NCBI GenBank assembly: GCA_036505615.1
Contig: DASXTB010000092.1
Coordinates: 1-56,483 of the forward strand
Length of the DNA: 56,483 nt
From: DASXTB01 sp036505615
GTDB taxonomy: Bacteria; Acidobacteriota; UBA6911; JACQSX01
Reading direction: 5' to 3'
Shown: positions 34,116-41,876 of the stretch, piece after piece
Layout of the letters: the number at the start of each line of letters is the position of its first letter
Numbering within the stretch: the first letter of the stretch is position 1
Made by a program: the position numbers and the translations under genes
Notes under the pieces: model-generated
The model's input: only the letters and a program-made list of their open reading frames with translations
Databases searched by the model: none
What the model was told of the DNA's origin: nothing

Positions 34116-34933
34116 TGGGGACCACCACGCCTAGCTGCAACCAAAGATTACCGACGCATGGGTAGCAATAATCTCCAGACCGCTTCGCGGTCCAGTGAGA
34201 ATCGCTCCTCTGTGCTATCTCTGCGCTCTCTGCAATGCTAACCATTAAATTCTTTACGAGCCGCAAAGATTTGGTTTGCTTTATACGCCGAAGGCGTCGA
34301 AGGGTATAGCCGGGGGCAGAGCGCGTTTTTTTGCGCGACGCCCCCGGTCGACTTCCTCCAATACCGACCTGCGCACCCTGTAGGGGTGCAACAAAATTTC
34401 CAGATGATTGACCCGAGCCGGTCTTCCCCCAAAAAATACATCCGCGATTCGTGTCGCACCCCTTCAGGGTGCTTACCCTTGATGGGTGTCGCAGACCGGG
34501 GGCGCCGCGCAAAAAGCGCGCTCTGCCCCCGGCTGCTCTATGACGCCTTCGGCGTCTCCGTCTGCGGCTTGCGACCGTTGCTGCAATACTGGCCACAAAG
34601 ATTCGTACGCTCGCCGTGTCACCGCGTCGCCGTGTCACCGTGTCTCTAACGTTTTGGTTGCGGTTCTGCCGCGCTGCGCCTCTGTGGTGATCGGGTAAGC
34701 TGCGGACACACCCACCCTGGGGCGGTAAATCCGGTTGCGATCACAGGAAATTTGGCGACAATCAGCTAAACTTCTGTAGTGTCACATGACACCAAACGGT
34801 CTCGGCAGAGTGTCTGCCGGAGGACCTGGGCTCAAAGTGAAACGGAGACAAGACCGGTTCGTAGAATCTCACAGAAGCAAGCGGCACTGATTTGGCAGAA
34901 TGGAGAAGGGCTGCAGCCATTTCTAAAACAGGA
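34116..34933. other. Gene-free region between nadB and S55 gene
   Basis: No convincing gene is present. Open frames here (such as 34102-34638, minus) have repetitive, basic composition without motifs. The left half is a nested inverted repeat (34282-34555). Near 34777-34830, GTGTCACATGACAC and GGTCTCGGCAGAGTGTCTGC with its complement CCGGAGGACC form small hairpins upstream of the promoter of the next gene. I could not match these to a known riboswitch, and they lie outside the predicted transcript. Confidence 0.5.
34282..34555. repeat. Nested inverted repeat, GACGCCTTCGGCGTC and CCGGGGGC families
   Basis: The left side holds ACGCCGAAGGCGTC, AGCCGGGGGCAGAGCGCG, GCGCGACGCCCCCGGTC and GCACCCTGTAGGGGTGC. 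The right side mirrors these in reverse order: GCACCCCTTCAGGGTGC, GACCGGGGGCGCCGCGC, GCGCGCTCTGCCCCCGGCT and GACGCCTTCGGCGTC. Each module is itself a small palindrome, so alternative folds are possible. Confidence 0.85.
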
Positions 34934-34962
34934 TTGCCGCGATGCTGTAAATGATTTATAAT
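34934..34962 (+). promoter_or_regulatory. Sigma-70 type promoter of S55-domain gene
   Basis: TTGCCG (34934-34939) and a perfect TATAAT (34957-34962) are separated by exactly 17 bases. Transcription would start near 34969, giving a leader of about 50 bases before ATG 35019. Confidence 0.65.
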
Positions 34963-35018
34963 AAAGGGCTAAATTAAGGAAGATTCATTATTTCAAGCCA
35001 AAGAGGTTATCAACTATC

Positions 35019-36809
35019 ATGAAGCGTTTTCTGGGATGTGTACTCGCAATTCTCCTGCTCGCAGCGCCCGCGTCAGCGCGGGATTTTTACCCTCTGAAGG
35101 ACATCAAACCCGGTCAAAAGGGGATCGGAAAAACGGTCTTCCACGGAAATCGGATTGAAGAGTTCCAGGTCGAAATTCTAGGGGTGCTGCACAACGTAGG
35201 TCCGAACCAGGACCAGATTCTAGCCAGGCTCGGCGGGGGACCGATCGAGACGGCGGGTGTCTTTCAAGGGATGAGCGGCAGTCCTGTGTACATCGACGGC
35301 AAGCTGGTGGGAGCCGTCGCTTTTGCCATGGCCTTCTCCAAGGAGGCGATCGCAGGGATCACTCCCATTGAGGAGATAGTCAATATCTTCGAAGAAAAAC
35401 AATCCATCCCCAAAGAGTCCGAGAGTCCCCGTCCGATTCGGCTCTCCTCTCTGGTGAATCCTGTGCAAACGGCAGTGTCGGCTTTTCGAAACGCAGGCTT
35501 TGGATATTCTACAGCGCAACTTTCTTCGACACTGCTCCCAATAGCAACGCCTTTGTCCTTCTCGGGATTTCATCCTGCCGCCGTCGCGCAATTTGCTCCT
35601 CAGTTCCAGGCCATGGGATTTGCTCCCGTCATGGGGGGCTTGAGCGGCAGCGCGCCGGCAGGGGAAAAAGGAACTCCCTTGCAGCCCGGGTCCACGCTGT
35701 CGGTCCAGTTGATACGCGGAGACATGGATATTAATGCCTCCGGGACGGTGACCTACGTGGACGGGAAAAAGATTTATGCCTTTGGCCACCCGTTCTTGGG
35801 AATTGGGTACACCGAACTTCCTTTGAATAACGCGCAAGTTATCACCGTGCTGCCTAATCTGCAGGTGAGCAGCAAAGTTTCGCAGACGAACGAACTGGTC
35901 GGCTCCATCGTTCAAGACCGTGCCACCGGAGTGATGGGCGTTGTGGGCAAGCAGCCCAGGATGCTCCCTGTCACCATTCGGCTGACGACGAGCCGGAACG
36001 AACAGAAGACCTACAACTATGAAGTGGTGACCGATCCGTTTTTGACTCCATTTTTGATGAATTTCACCGTCTTCAACACGCTGATCAGCTCCGAGCGCGG
36101 CATTGGAAACCAGACGCTTCAGCTGCGCACCCGAATCGCCGTGAAGGATCAGCCGGAAGTCAAAATGGAAAACAGCATCAGCGCCGCGGCGAACACGCCT
36201 GTCTTCGCATCGCTGACCGTTTCTGCCCCTGTTGAGTTCCTTTTGAACAGCGGTTTCCGCGACATGGAGTTAAGGAAGGTAGAGGTAGACATTGTGGCCG
36301 TCGAAGAGACGCGCCAGGCGGTGCTGGACGGGGTATGGCAGAATAAAACGCGGGTCCGTCCCGGTGAAGATGTTGATCTCACCGTGTTTCTGAAAAAAGG
36401 AGATGGCGAAGTTGTGTCTCAGAAATATCCGGTCAAGGTGCCCGAGGACGTAGTTCCCGGGACGATGTTTATTCTGGTCAGCGACGGCAGCACGCTGGCA
36501 CAAAAAGATGCCGAGGACGAACCTGGAGCCTTTATTCCCAAGAATATCGGCCAGCTGATTCGCGCGATCAATAATCTTAAGAAGAATGACCGCCTCTACA
36601 TCCGATTCTATCGGGACGAACCGGGGGCTGTAATCAAAGGCGAAGGCTTACCCAGCCTTCCACCTTCCGTTTTATCTATACTCAAGTCGGGCAAGACGTC
36701 AGGTGGAATCGATCCGCTGCGCAAGGCGGTCTATATGGAATACGAGTTGCCTCAGAACGACTTTGTGGTCAGCGGCCAACGAGTGATCCGAATCGACGTG
36801 ATCGGCTAG
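35019..36809 (+). CDS. Exported SpoIVB/S55-like peptidase domain protein
   Basis: This 596-residue protein has a signal peptide (FLGCVLAILLLAAPASA). After it, residues 25-100 hold DIKPGQKGIGKTVFHGN and GMSGSPVYIDGK, the serine motif of SpoIVB-type (S55) peptidases, at 84-89. A second conserved motif, KKIYAFGHPFLGIG with His257, lies 170 residues later. In Bacillus SpoIVB the catalytic His comes before the Ser, so the order here appears swapped. The C-terminal 250 residues are beta-rich and unassigned. A sigma-70 promoter lies 50 bases upstream. It is probably a periplasmic protease or a degenerate homologue. The next gene, also exported, follows after an inverted repeat. Confidence 0.82.
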   Translation: MKRFLGCVLAILLLAAPASARDFYPLKDIKPGQKGIGKTVFHGNRIEEFQVEILGVLHNVGPNQDQILARLGGGPIETAGVFQGMSGSPVYIDGKLVGAVAFAMAFSKEAIAGITPIEEIVNIFEEKQSIPKESESPRPIRLSSLVNPVQTAVSAFRNAGFGYSTAQLSSTLLPIATPLSFSGFHPAAVAQFAPQFQAMGFAPVMGGLSGSAPAGEKGTPLQPGSTLSVQLIRGDMDINASGTVTYVDGKKIYAFGHPFLGIGYTELPLNNAQVITVLPNLQVSSKVSQTNELVGSIVQDRATGVMGVVGKQPRMLPVTIRLTTSRNEQKTYNYEVVTDPFLTPFLMNFTVFNTLISSERGIGNQTLQLRTRIAVKDQPEVKMENSISAAANTPVFASLTVSAPVEFLLNSGFRDMELRKVEVDIVAVEETRQAVLDGVWQNKTRVRPGEDVDLTVFLKKGDGEVVSQKYPVKVPEDVVPGTMFILVSDGSTLAQKDAEDEPGAFIPKNIGQLIRAINNLKKNDRLYIRFYRDEPGAVIKGEGLPSLPPSVLSILKSGKTSGGIDPLRKAVYMEYELPQNDFVVSGQRVIRIDVIG

Positions 36810-36816
36810 GAACGAG

Positions 36817-36977
36817 GATATGAGAATTAAGAATGAAGAATTAAGAATGAAGAATGGAAAGCGTCATTGGTCATAAGTTATTCGTCCGAATTCGTCCCTA
36901 CCGATGACTAATTAACTGATGACAAATGCCGCTTTTCATTCTTCATTCTTAATTCTTCATTCTTAAATTCTCATATC
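36817..36977. repeat. Near-perfect inverted repeat, GAATTAAGAATGAA family
   Basis: The left arm (36817-36863) starts GATATGAGAATTAAGAATGA. The right arm (36930-36977) ends ATTCTTAAATTCTCATATC. The arms are almost fully complementary over about 47 bases. Between them a second pair, GTCATTGGTCATAAGTTA against TAATTAACTGATGAC, is nested. It lies between two plus-strand genes for exported proteins. Confidence 0.95.
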
Positions 36978-37023
36978 ATTCACGCCCTTTCAGCTGAACT
37001 CTTCCCCCCTACTTGGAGATGAA

Positions 37024-39225
37024 ATGAAAGTTGTTTCCATTTTGATTGCGATATTCTCCCTTCCGCTCTCTCTGTTCGCCAGCGAACCTCGGGTGTGGAA
37101 TCTTTCGACGCAGCAGGATTTTCTGAAGGGCAAACTGCACGGTGTCTCGTTGACCAGCGACGGGCGCATTGTTCTGGCGCCGGCGCTGGAGGAAAAAGCG
37201 GACACTTCGCAAGCTTATATTTTTTCGATTGTCCAAAATAAGGCCGGGGACGTTTTCCTCGGGACCGGCAACGAGGGCAAAGTGTTCAAACTTAGTGCCG
37301 AGGGCAAGCTTTCGGAACTGGCAACGTTGAAGGAAATAGCCGTGTACGCCCTGGCGACCGACTCGGTGGGGCATTTGTACGCAGGATCGTCGCCGGACGG
37401 GAAGGTCTACGAGATTTCTCCCACCGGACAGACGCGCGAGATTTTCGATCCTAAGGAAAAATATATCTGGTCGATGACCGTTGACCGGCAGGGGAATCTA
37501 CTTGTCGGCACCGGTCCTCGCGGCATCATTTTCAAGGTGAATCCCAAGGGAGAAGGTGCGCAGTTTTACGACAGCCCCGAAACGCACATTACGGCGTTGT
37601 GCATGGACGGAGATGACCTGCTGGCCGGCAGTTCTCCGAATGGATATATCTACCGTATTAACCCGGCAGGAAAGGCTTTTGTCATCTATGATTCCAGCCT
37701 GTCGGAAATAAAAGCGCTGGCTGTAGACCGCACTGGCATGGTTTATGCGGCCGCCATAGGCAGCAGCGAAACTCCCCGGAGCGCGCCCGAAGAACCCAAA
37801 CCAACCAGTGGCCCTGTGCGCATTGTATCGCGAGTCCATGCAGGCGGCGCCGAAGCCGAATCAAGCGCCCCGTCGACCAGCGCCGCGCACCCGGAAGAAC
37901 GGAAAAGCGAGGCTTACCGAATATCCAAGGATGGGATAGTGGAAACCATTCTTACTTCCGATGAAGATCTGTTTTATTCACTTCTGGTCCGCAATGACGG
38001 AACTGTGCTGGTAGGATCGGGGAAAAGGGGGCGCGTTTTCTCAGTCGACCGGAATCGTGCTGTGACCATCCTGCTTCAGGCTCCCGAAGAGCAAATCACT
38101 GGCTTGTTGGAACGGGGTCCGCGCGTTGTTGCCGCGACCAGCAACTTGGGAAAAATCTTAAACATCTCGGCCGCTACTGAGGCTAACGGATGGTACGAAT
38201 CAGACATTCTGGACGCGAAGATTCCGGCCAAGTGGGGGATGATCCGGTGGTATGTGGAGAATCCGACAGGCGGGGGCATTGAATTTTATTCTCGCTCGGG
38301 CAACACCAAGCTGCCCGACAAGAGCTGGTCGGACTGGGCGGGACCTTATAGCAATTCGGCGGGCGAATATGTCAAGAGTCCCACGGCGAGGTTCCTGCAG
38401 GTTAAGCTTCAGTTCACCGGTGGTTCGCGCCCCGAGATATTAGGAGCCAAATCCAACGCGGTGCGTTCCGTCATGGTCAGCTATCTGCAGCACAATGTTC
38501 CGCCACAAATCGCCAGTATTACTGTCCACCCATCAGGAATCGCGTTCCAGCAATTTCCCGCGGTGTCGTCGACTGGCGCCACGGTCGCCAGCCGATCTCA
38601 GGGGCATGCGTCCGCCCCCATGCCGCGCACTGCCAGAGAGGCTGAGCCACAAGCAGTGCGGCCTCTTCCGCGGCGCGTTTATCAGGCAGGCGCTCAGTCA
38701 ATCAGTTGGGACGCTCACGATGATAATGGTGACGAACTGGAATATGCGCTCTACTTTAAAGGAGAGGGGGAGTCCAACTGGAAGCTCCTTGAAGATCACC
38801 TTACCGAGACCACTTACACCATCGACAGTAAGGCATTGCCCGACGGCATTTATTCCGTGAAGGTAATAGCCAGCGACTCGCCGTCGAATCCCCGCGAGGC
38901 GGCCCTTACCGACGAGATGGTCAGCAGGACTTTTGTGATCAATAACTCCCCGCCGCGCATCAGTGTAAAGTCAAATCACGCGCAAGCTGACTCTGTCGAG
39001 ATCCGATTCGACGCTCAGAGCGACAGCACGCCTCTCTATCAGGCGGAGTATTCAGTGGATGGAGGCGACTGGCGAATCATTTATCCGGTGGATGGAATCA
39101 CCGATGGACTGAAGGAAGAGTACGTTTTCTCGGTCCGAACAAGCCCTGGGGAACACAGCGTCGGAATCCGCGTTACCGATAGCGTAGGAAATGTAGGAAC
39201 CGGCAAGGTCATTGTGAAGCAGTGA
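37024..39225 (+). CDS. Exported beta-propeller protein with Ig-like C-terminus
   Basis: This 733-residue protein has a signal peptide (VSILIAIFSLPLSLFA). Residues 60-390 show repeated beta-propeller strands with DG/GS turns (FLGTGNEGKVFKLSAEGK, YAGSSPDGKVYEISPTG, LVGTGPRGIIFKVNPKG, LAGSSPNGYIYRINPAG). These resemble NHL/SMP-30 or PQQ-like blades. Residues 395-490 look like a carbohydrate-binding-like beta domain. Residues 560-733 form two Ig/Fn3-like domains (ISWDAHDDNGDELEYALYFK; VEIRFDAQSDSTPLYQAEYS). No catalytic motif is evident. It follows the S55-like gene and may act in the same exported system; this rests on adjacency only. Confidence 0.8.
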   Translation: MKVVSILIAIFSLPLSLFASEPRVWNLSTQQDFLKGKLHGVSLTSDGRIVLAPALEEKADTSQAYIFSIVQNKAGDVFLGTGNEGKVFKLSAEGKLSELATLKEIAVYALATDSVGHLYAGSSPDGKVYEISPTGQTREIFDPKEKYIWSMTVDRQGNLLVGTGPRGIIFKVNPKGEGAQFYDSPETHITALCMDGDDLLAGSSPNGYIYRINPAGKAFVIYDSSLSEIKALAVDRTGMVYAAAIGSSETPRSAPEEPKPTSGPVRIVSRVHAGGAEAESSAPSTSAAHPEERKSEAYRISKDGIVETILTSDEDLFYSLLVRNDGTVLVGSGKRGRVFSVDRNRAVTILLQAPEEQITGLLERGPRVVAATSNLGKILNISAATEANGWYESDILDAKIPAKWGMIRWYVENPTGGGIEFYSRSGNTKLPDKSWSDWAGPYSNSAGEYVKSPTARFLQVKLQFTGGSRPEILGAKSNAVRSVMVSYLQHNVPPQIASITVHPSGIAFQQFPAVSSTGATVASRSQGHASAPMPRTAREAEPQAVRPLPRRVYQAGAQSISWDAHDDNGDELEYALYFKGEGESNWKLLEDHLTETTYTIDSKALPDGIYSVKVIASDSPSNPREAALTDEMVSRTFVINNSPPRISVKSNHAQADSVEIRFDAQSDSTPLYQAEYSVDGGDWRIIYPVDGITDGLKEEYVFSVRTSPGEHSVGIRVTDSVGNVGTGKVIVKQ

Positions 39226-39233
39226 TTCTGGGG

Positions 39234-39396
39234 ATGAAAATTGCGGATTGCGGATTGACGATTGCGGATTTCGGATTACGGATGTTTCTTTCTGACGGAA
39301 GTCATAAGGTCAGCTAACTTGCGATTTCAGTTTGTCCGATCCATTTTTTCAATCCGAAATCCACAATCTACAATAATCAGCAATCCGCAATTTTTT
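39234..39396. repeat. Inverted repeat, GCGGATTTCGG family
   Basis: ATTGCGGATTGCGGATTGAC and GATTGCGGATTTCGGATTAC (from about 39240) mirror CAATCCGAAATCCACAATC and AATCAGCAATCCGCAAT (about 39350-39392). The mid-section is unique. It lies between the converging propeller and anti-sigma genes. Confidence 0.87.
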
Positions 39397-40100
39397 TAGC
39401 CGACCACGCTGATTTTCTGGTAGGGCACGATGACGTAGGAATAGGCTCGATTCCCACTCTTGAGCAGCGGGTGGTAGCGCACACCCTCCATTCGGCTGGC
39501 AAACAGATGCAACAGTAATTCGTGGTTAGGGGCGGAGATCACTTTCTCCAAGGTCGTCAACCCGTTTTCGTTCACCCGGGTGAGGACCACAAATGAGTCG
39601 TCGGGCGCTACCAGCGAAGAGTTTTCTGCAAAGTCCACCATTGGCCTATAGCTCATCCGGATTACGTCCGACCGATCGCCGCTAAGCATCGCATTTTCGT
39701 CAAGATCGTAGACCGGATACCACGCTGTCTGAGGGGCATACGAAAATTCTCCCAGTAACCATACAAAGAAACACAGTGTCACCGGCACGGCGGCCAGTTT
39801 AGAGAAAATCAGTCTCCTATCCCAATCCACCAGCCAAAGGCTCAAATTGTGCCGTACTTGCCGCCAGAACGGACGCCGTTGCAACTGTCGATGGACAGCG
39901 CCCATAACCAGGGTTTCCAGCGCTGCCGGCGGCGTTTCACGGCACTCCCGCAGTGATTTTCGAAATCCGAGCAAATATTCCAGGTCGCGGCGGCAGCTCC
40001 AGCACGCCTGCAGGTGTTGTTCCATTGCATCGCGCTGTTCCGGCGGCAGCGAGTTATCCAGGAATTCATTCTCCAGCTCTTTTACCATTACGCAATTCAT
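39396..40100 (-). CDS. Membrane anti-sigma factor, second module
   Basis: This is the probable anti-sigma factor of the adjacent ECF sigma factor. From ATG 40100 (AGGAAGG upstream) it has 234 residues. The zinc motif HLQACWSC (His29, Cys33, Cys36) has the same positions as in the anti-sigma at 3561-4400. A single TM helix (about 101-119, KLAAVPVTLCFFVWLLGEF) separates a cytoplasmic N-terminus from a roughly 115-residue periplasmic domain with no known family. Its ATG overlaps the sigma stop (ATGA). The frame is open 41 codons earlier but runs inside the sigma gene and lacks family character. The sensed signal is unknown. Confidence 0.85.
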   Translation of the reverse strand: MNCVMVKELENEFLDNSLPPEQRDAMEQHLQACWSCRRDLEYLLGFRKSLRECRETPPAALETLVMGAVHRQLQRRPFWRQVRHNLSLWLVDWDRRLIFSKLAAVPVTLCFFVWLLGEFSYAPQTAWYPVYDLDENAMLSGDRSDVIRMSYRPMVDFAENSSLVAPDDSFVVLTRVNENGLTTLEKVISAPNHELLLHLFASRMEGVRYHPLLKSGNRAYSYVIVPYQKISVVG

Positions 40101-40726
40101 GAGGTCCTTCCTGGCGCCAAGTTTTTCAAGTCGTGCTGAATGGCGGCCCGAGCCCTTGCGATTCGCGATTTGACCGTCCCAACAGAGGCTCCCGTAATTT
40201 CCGCTATTTCTTCGTAGCTGCATCCTTCCATATCACGAAGCAAGATCACGGCGCGTTGGACCAGAGGCAGCTTCGTCATGCTGCGGCGAACCAGATCCTC
40301 TATTTCCCGGCACTGGAGGGAAGCGTCGGGCTGCTGGCCGTCGCGGCTCCTGATGCGCTCTGCATGAAGCAAAGAAAGCGTCTCAGTGTTGAACTTGCCC
40401 CGCCTGCGCCACCACTTTTTCTTGTTCAGGCTCTTGTTGAAGGTGATGCGAAAGATCCAGCTTTTCAGGGAACAGTCGCCGCGAAAGTGGGTAATCTTCT
40501 GAAACAGGGTCAGAAAGACTTCTTGCGAAACATCCAGTGCGTCCTCTCGATCCAGCAGGATCCGATAACTGAGGTTGTAGACAAGTGTTTTGTATGAGTG
40601 AAACGTGACTTCAAAAGCCCGCAAATCGCCTTTTTGCAATGCTTCGACCAGCGCGTTGTCTGAATGGGCTGTCTCCGGGCAGCAGGAGAAAACCCCCAGG
40701 TTGGAACCAACGGTCGGGTTGGCCAT
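40097..40726 (-). CDS. ECF RNA polymerase sigma factor, second module
   Basis: This is a 209-residue ECF sigma factor. Region 2 is represented by YNLSYRILLDREDALDVSQE and VFLTLFQKITHF, then SWIFRITFNKSLNKKKWWRR, which contains the basic -10-binding helix. Region 4 carries CSYEEIAEITGASVGTVKSR. The N-terminal 25 residues are an extension without clear role. GAAGGA lies 8 bases before ATG 40726. It is coupled by an ATGA overlap to its anti-sigma gene and preceded, 20 bp upstream, by a small membrane-protein gene. This makes a three-gene unit distinct from the module at 4418-5005. Confidence 0.9.
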   Translation of the reverse strand: MANPTVGSNLGVFSCCPETAHSDNALVEALQKGDLRAFEVTFHSYKTLVYNLSYRILLDREDALDVSQEVFLTLFQKITHFRGDCSLKSWIFRITFNKSLNKKKWWRRRGKFNTETLSLLHAERIRSRDGQQPDASLQCREIEDLVRRSMTKLPLVQRAVILLRDMEGCSYEEIAEITGASVGTVKSRIARARAAIQHDLKNLAPGRTS

Positions 40727-40746
40727 GGACGTGTTCCTTCGTTTAA

Positions 40747-41133
40747 TTAGACTACAGAAATGGCCGGAAAGTTCCTAGAAATTACGGTTCCCACGGGATT
40801 TGGTGTCAAAGAAGCCTGCAGCATTCGCAGGATCTCTCCGATCGCTTCCGGGCTCAGATGCTGGACTTTCTCCACGCGCTGGGAGATGGCAAAGAGGGTT
40901 TCCAGGTAGGCGTCCGAGCGCCGCGCGCGCTCGGCTTGGGCTCGCGCCTGCTCGAAGGCGGACTCCAGGCTGGCCCGGGCCTCGGGAGGGGCCTTCTGCA
41001 GCACGGCATTCTTGACCACAACATGCACCAGAGACATCTTGTACCAGAGTGTCAGAGATATGGCCGCAACAATAGTTAAAAGAAATATCCCCAGAACCCA
41101 ATAACCAGCGCGCTTCACCGCGTTATTGTACAT
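40747..41133 (-). CDS. Small single-pass membrane protein upstream of sigma factor
   Basis: I do not recognise this 128-residue protein. It has an N-terminal TM helix (about 10-30, GYWVLGIFLLTIVAAISLTLW), an alanine/arginine-rich amphipathic helix (about 50-80, ASLESAFEQARAQAERARRS) and a further helical part (LSPEAIGEILRMLQASL). It lies 20 bp upstream of the ECF sigma gene and is probably the first gene of that operon, so a link to envelope sensing is possible. The start ATG 41133 lacks an obvious ribosome site and lies just next to a GGGGACAGACCCC repeat; GTG 41118 is an alternative. Confidence 0.65.
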   Translation of the reverse strand: MYNNAVKRAGYWVLGIFLLTIVAAISLTLWYKMSLVHVVVKNAVLQKAPPEARASLESAFEQARAQAERARRSDAYLETLFAISQRVEKVQHLSPEAIGEILRMLQASLTPNPVGTVISRNFPAISVV

Positions 41134-41134
41134 T

Positions 41135-41560
41135 CATAATTTTGGGGACAGACCCCTTAATTTTGGGGACAGACCCCTAAAATTGAAATCCAGGATGAAT
41201 CTTGAGGGCAAACAATTCTCAATTTGACGCCATTTTGGATTTCCACGGGGTATTTGATGGTTTCTTTATTCGCCGAATCTTGCCGTTTATCGACTGACCT
41301 TCTTGTGCCCCGTGTTCCCAGTGTTCCCCGTGGTTTCATAATTCGGAGACAACCTCCAAGTCTCACCGCCAGAGGCAGGCGGCACAGATTAAACCGTTGC
41401 CTCTGTCATGTCGAGTGTCTGATGGTGAACCACGGGGAACGGGGGAATTAAGGTGTCTGTCCCCAAAATTAAGAATTTTGCCGCCAAGTTCGAAAGCCCC
41501 TGTGGTCCCCGTGTTCCCCGTGGTTTCGTGGTCTTGAGACAGCCTCCGTGGTCTGTCCCC
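41135..41560. repeat. GGGGACAGACCCC direct and inverted repeats
   Basis: AATTTTGGGGACAGACCCCT occurs twice in tandem (about 41136-41180). Its complement GGTGTCTGTCCCCAAAATT occurs at about 41451-41470, and a shorter GTCTGTCCCC at about 41551. Inside, CCCCGTGTTCCCAGTGTTCC (about 41310) and ACCACGGGGAACGGGGG (about 41431) mirror each other, and a further CCCCGTGTTCCCCGTGGTTT lies at about 41507. No gene is visible. Confidence 0.82.
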
Positions 41561-41592
41561 TAATTCGTGCGCGGCCAGATCATCCGGTAGTA

Positions 41593-41743
41593 ACTCAGTT
41601 TCACTGAGTCCTGGAGTTTGGACATTTTGGAGAGACGGCCGGTGGGCCGTCTCCCGCACAATCTTTCATCGTGCAGGGGACGCCCCACGGGGCGTCTCTC
41701 CAATAGCGCCGCTTCGCGGCGCCTGACTCAGTTTCACTGAGTC
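41593..41743. repeat. 109-bp multi-hairpin element, copy 1, with flanking direct repeats
   Basis: The core at 41614-41722 is 106/109 identical to the core at 54615-54723. It folds as GAGACGGCC/GGCCGTCTC, GCAC/GTGC, GACGCCCC/GGGGCGTC and GCGCCGC/GCGGCGC. TTGGAGAGACG (41627-41637) can alternatively pair with CGTCTCTCCAA (41693-41703). An exact 18-base repeat, ACTCAGTTTCACTGAGTC, flanks the core (41593-41610 and 41726-41743); it is itself a hairpin with a TTC loop. The flank differs from that of copy 2. Confidence 0.95.
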
Positions 41744-41876
41744 ATTACCGATCATCCGGCTCTCTTGCAACTTTAGCGAATGATTGCTACTATCAGCCTG
41801 CAGAAAGGCAGCAAGCAGGAATCACTGCTGATAAGACCGCTTAGCTTATGCTCCTGATGACCTGCCACCTGAATGA

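Noticed and set aside
34102..34638. 178-residue minus-strand open frame
   Set aside because: It runs through a nested inverted repeat, is very rich in Arg/Gly, has no ribosome site or motif and overlaps the nadB 5' end.
34777..34860. Possible riboswitch (paired hairpins GTGTCACATGACAC and CGGCAGAGTGTCTGCCG)
   Set aside because: It lies upstream of the well-formed promoter at 34934-34962, so it would not be in the transcript, and no known consensus fits.
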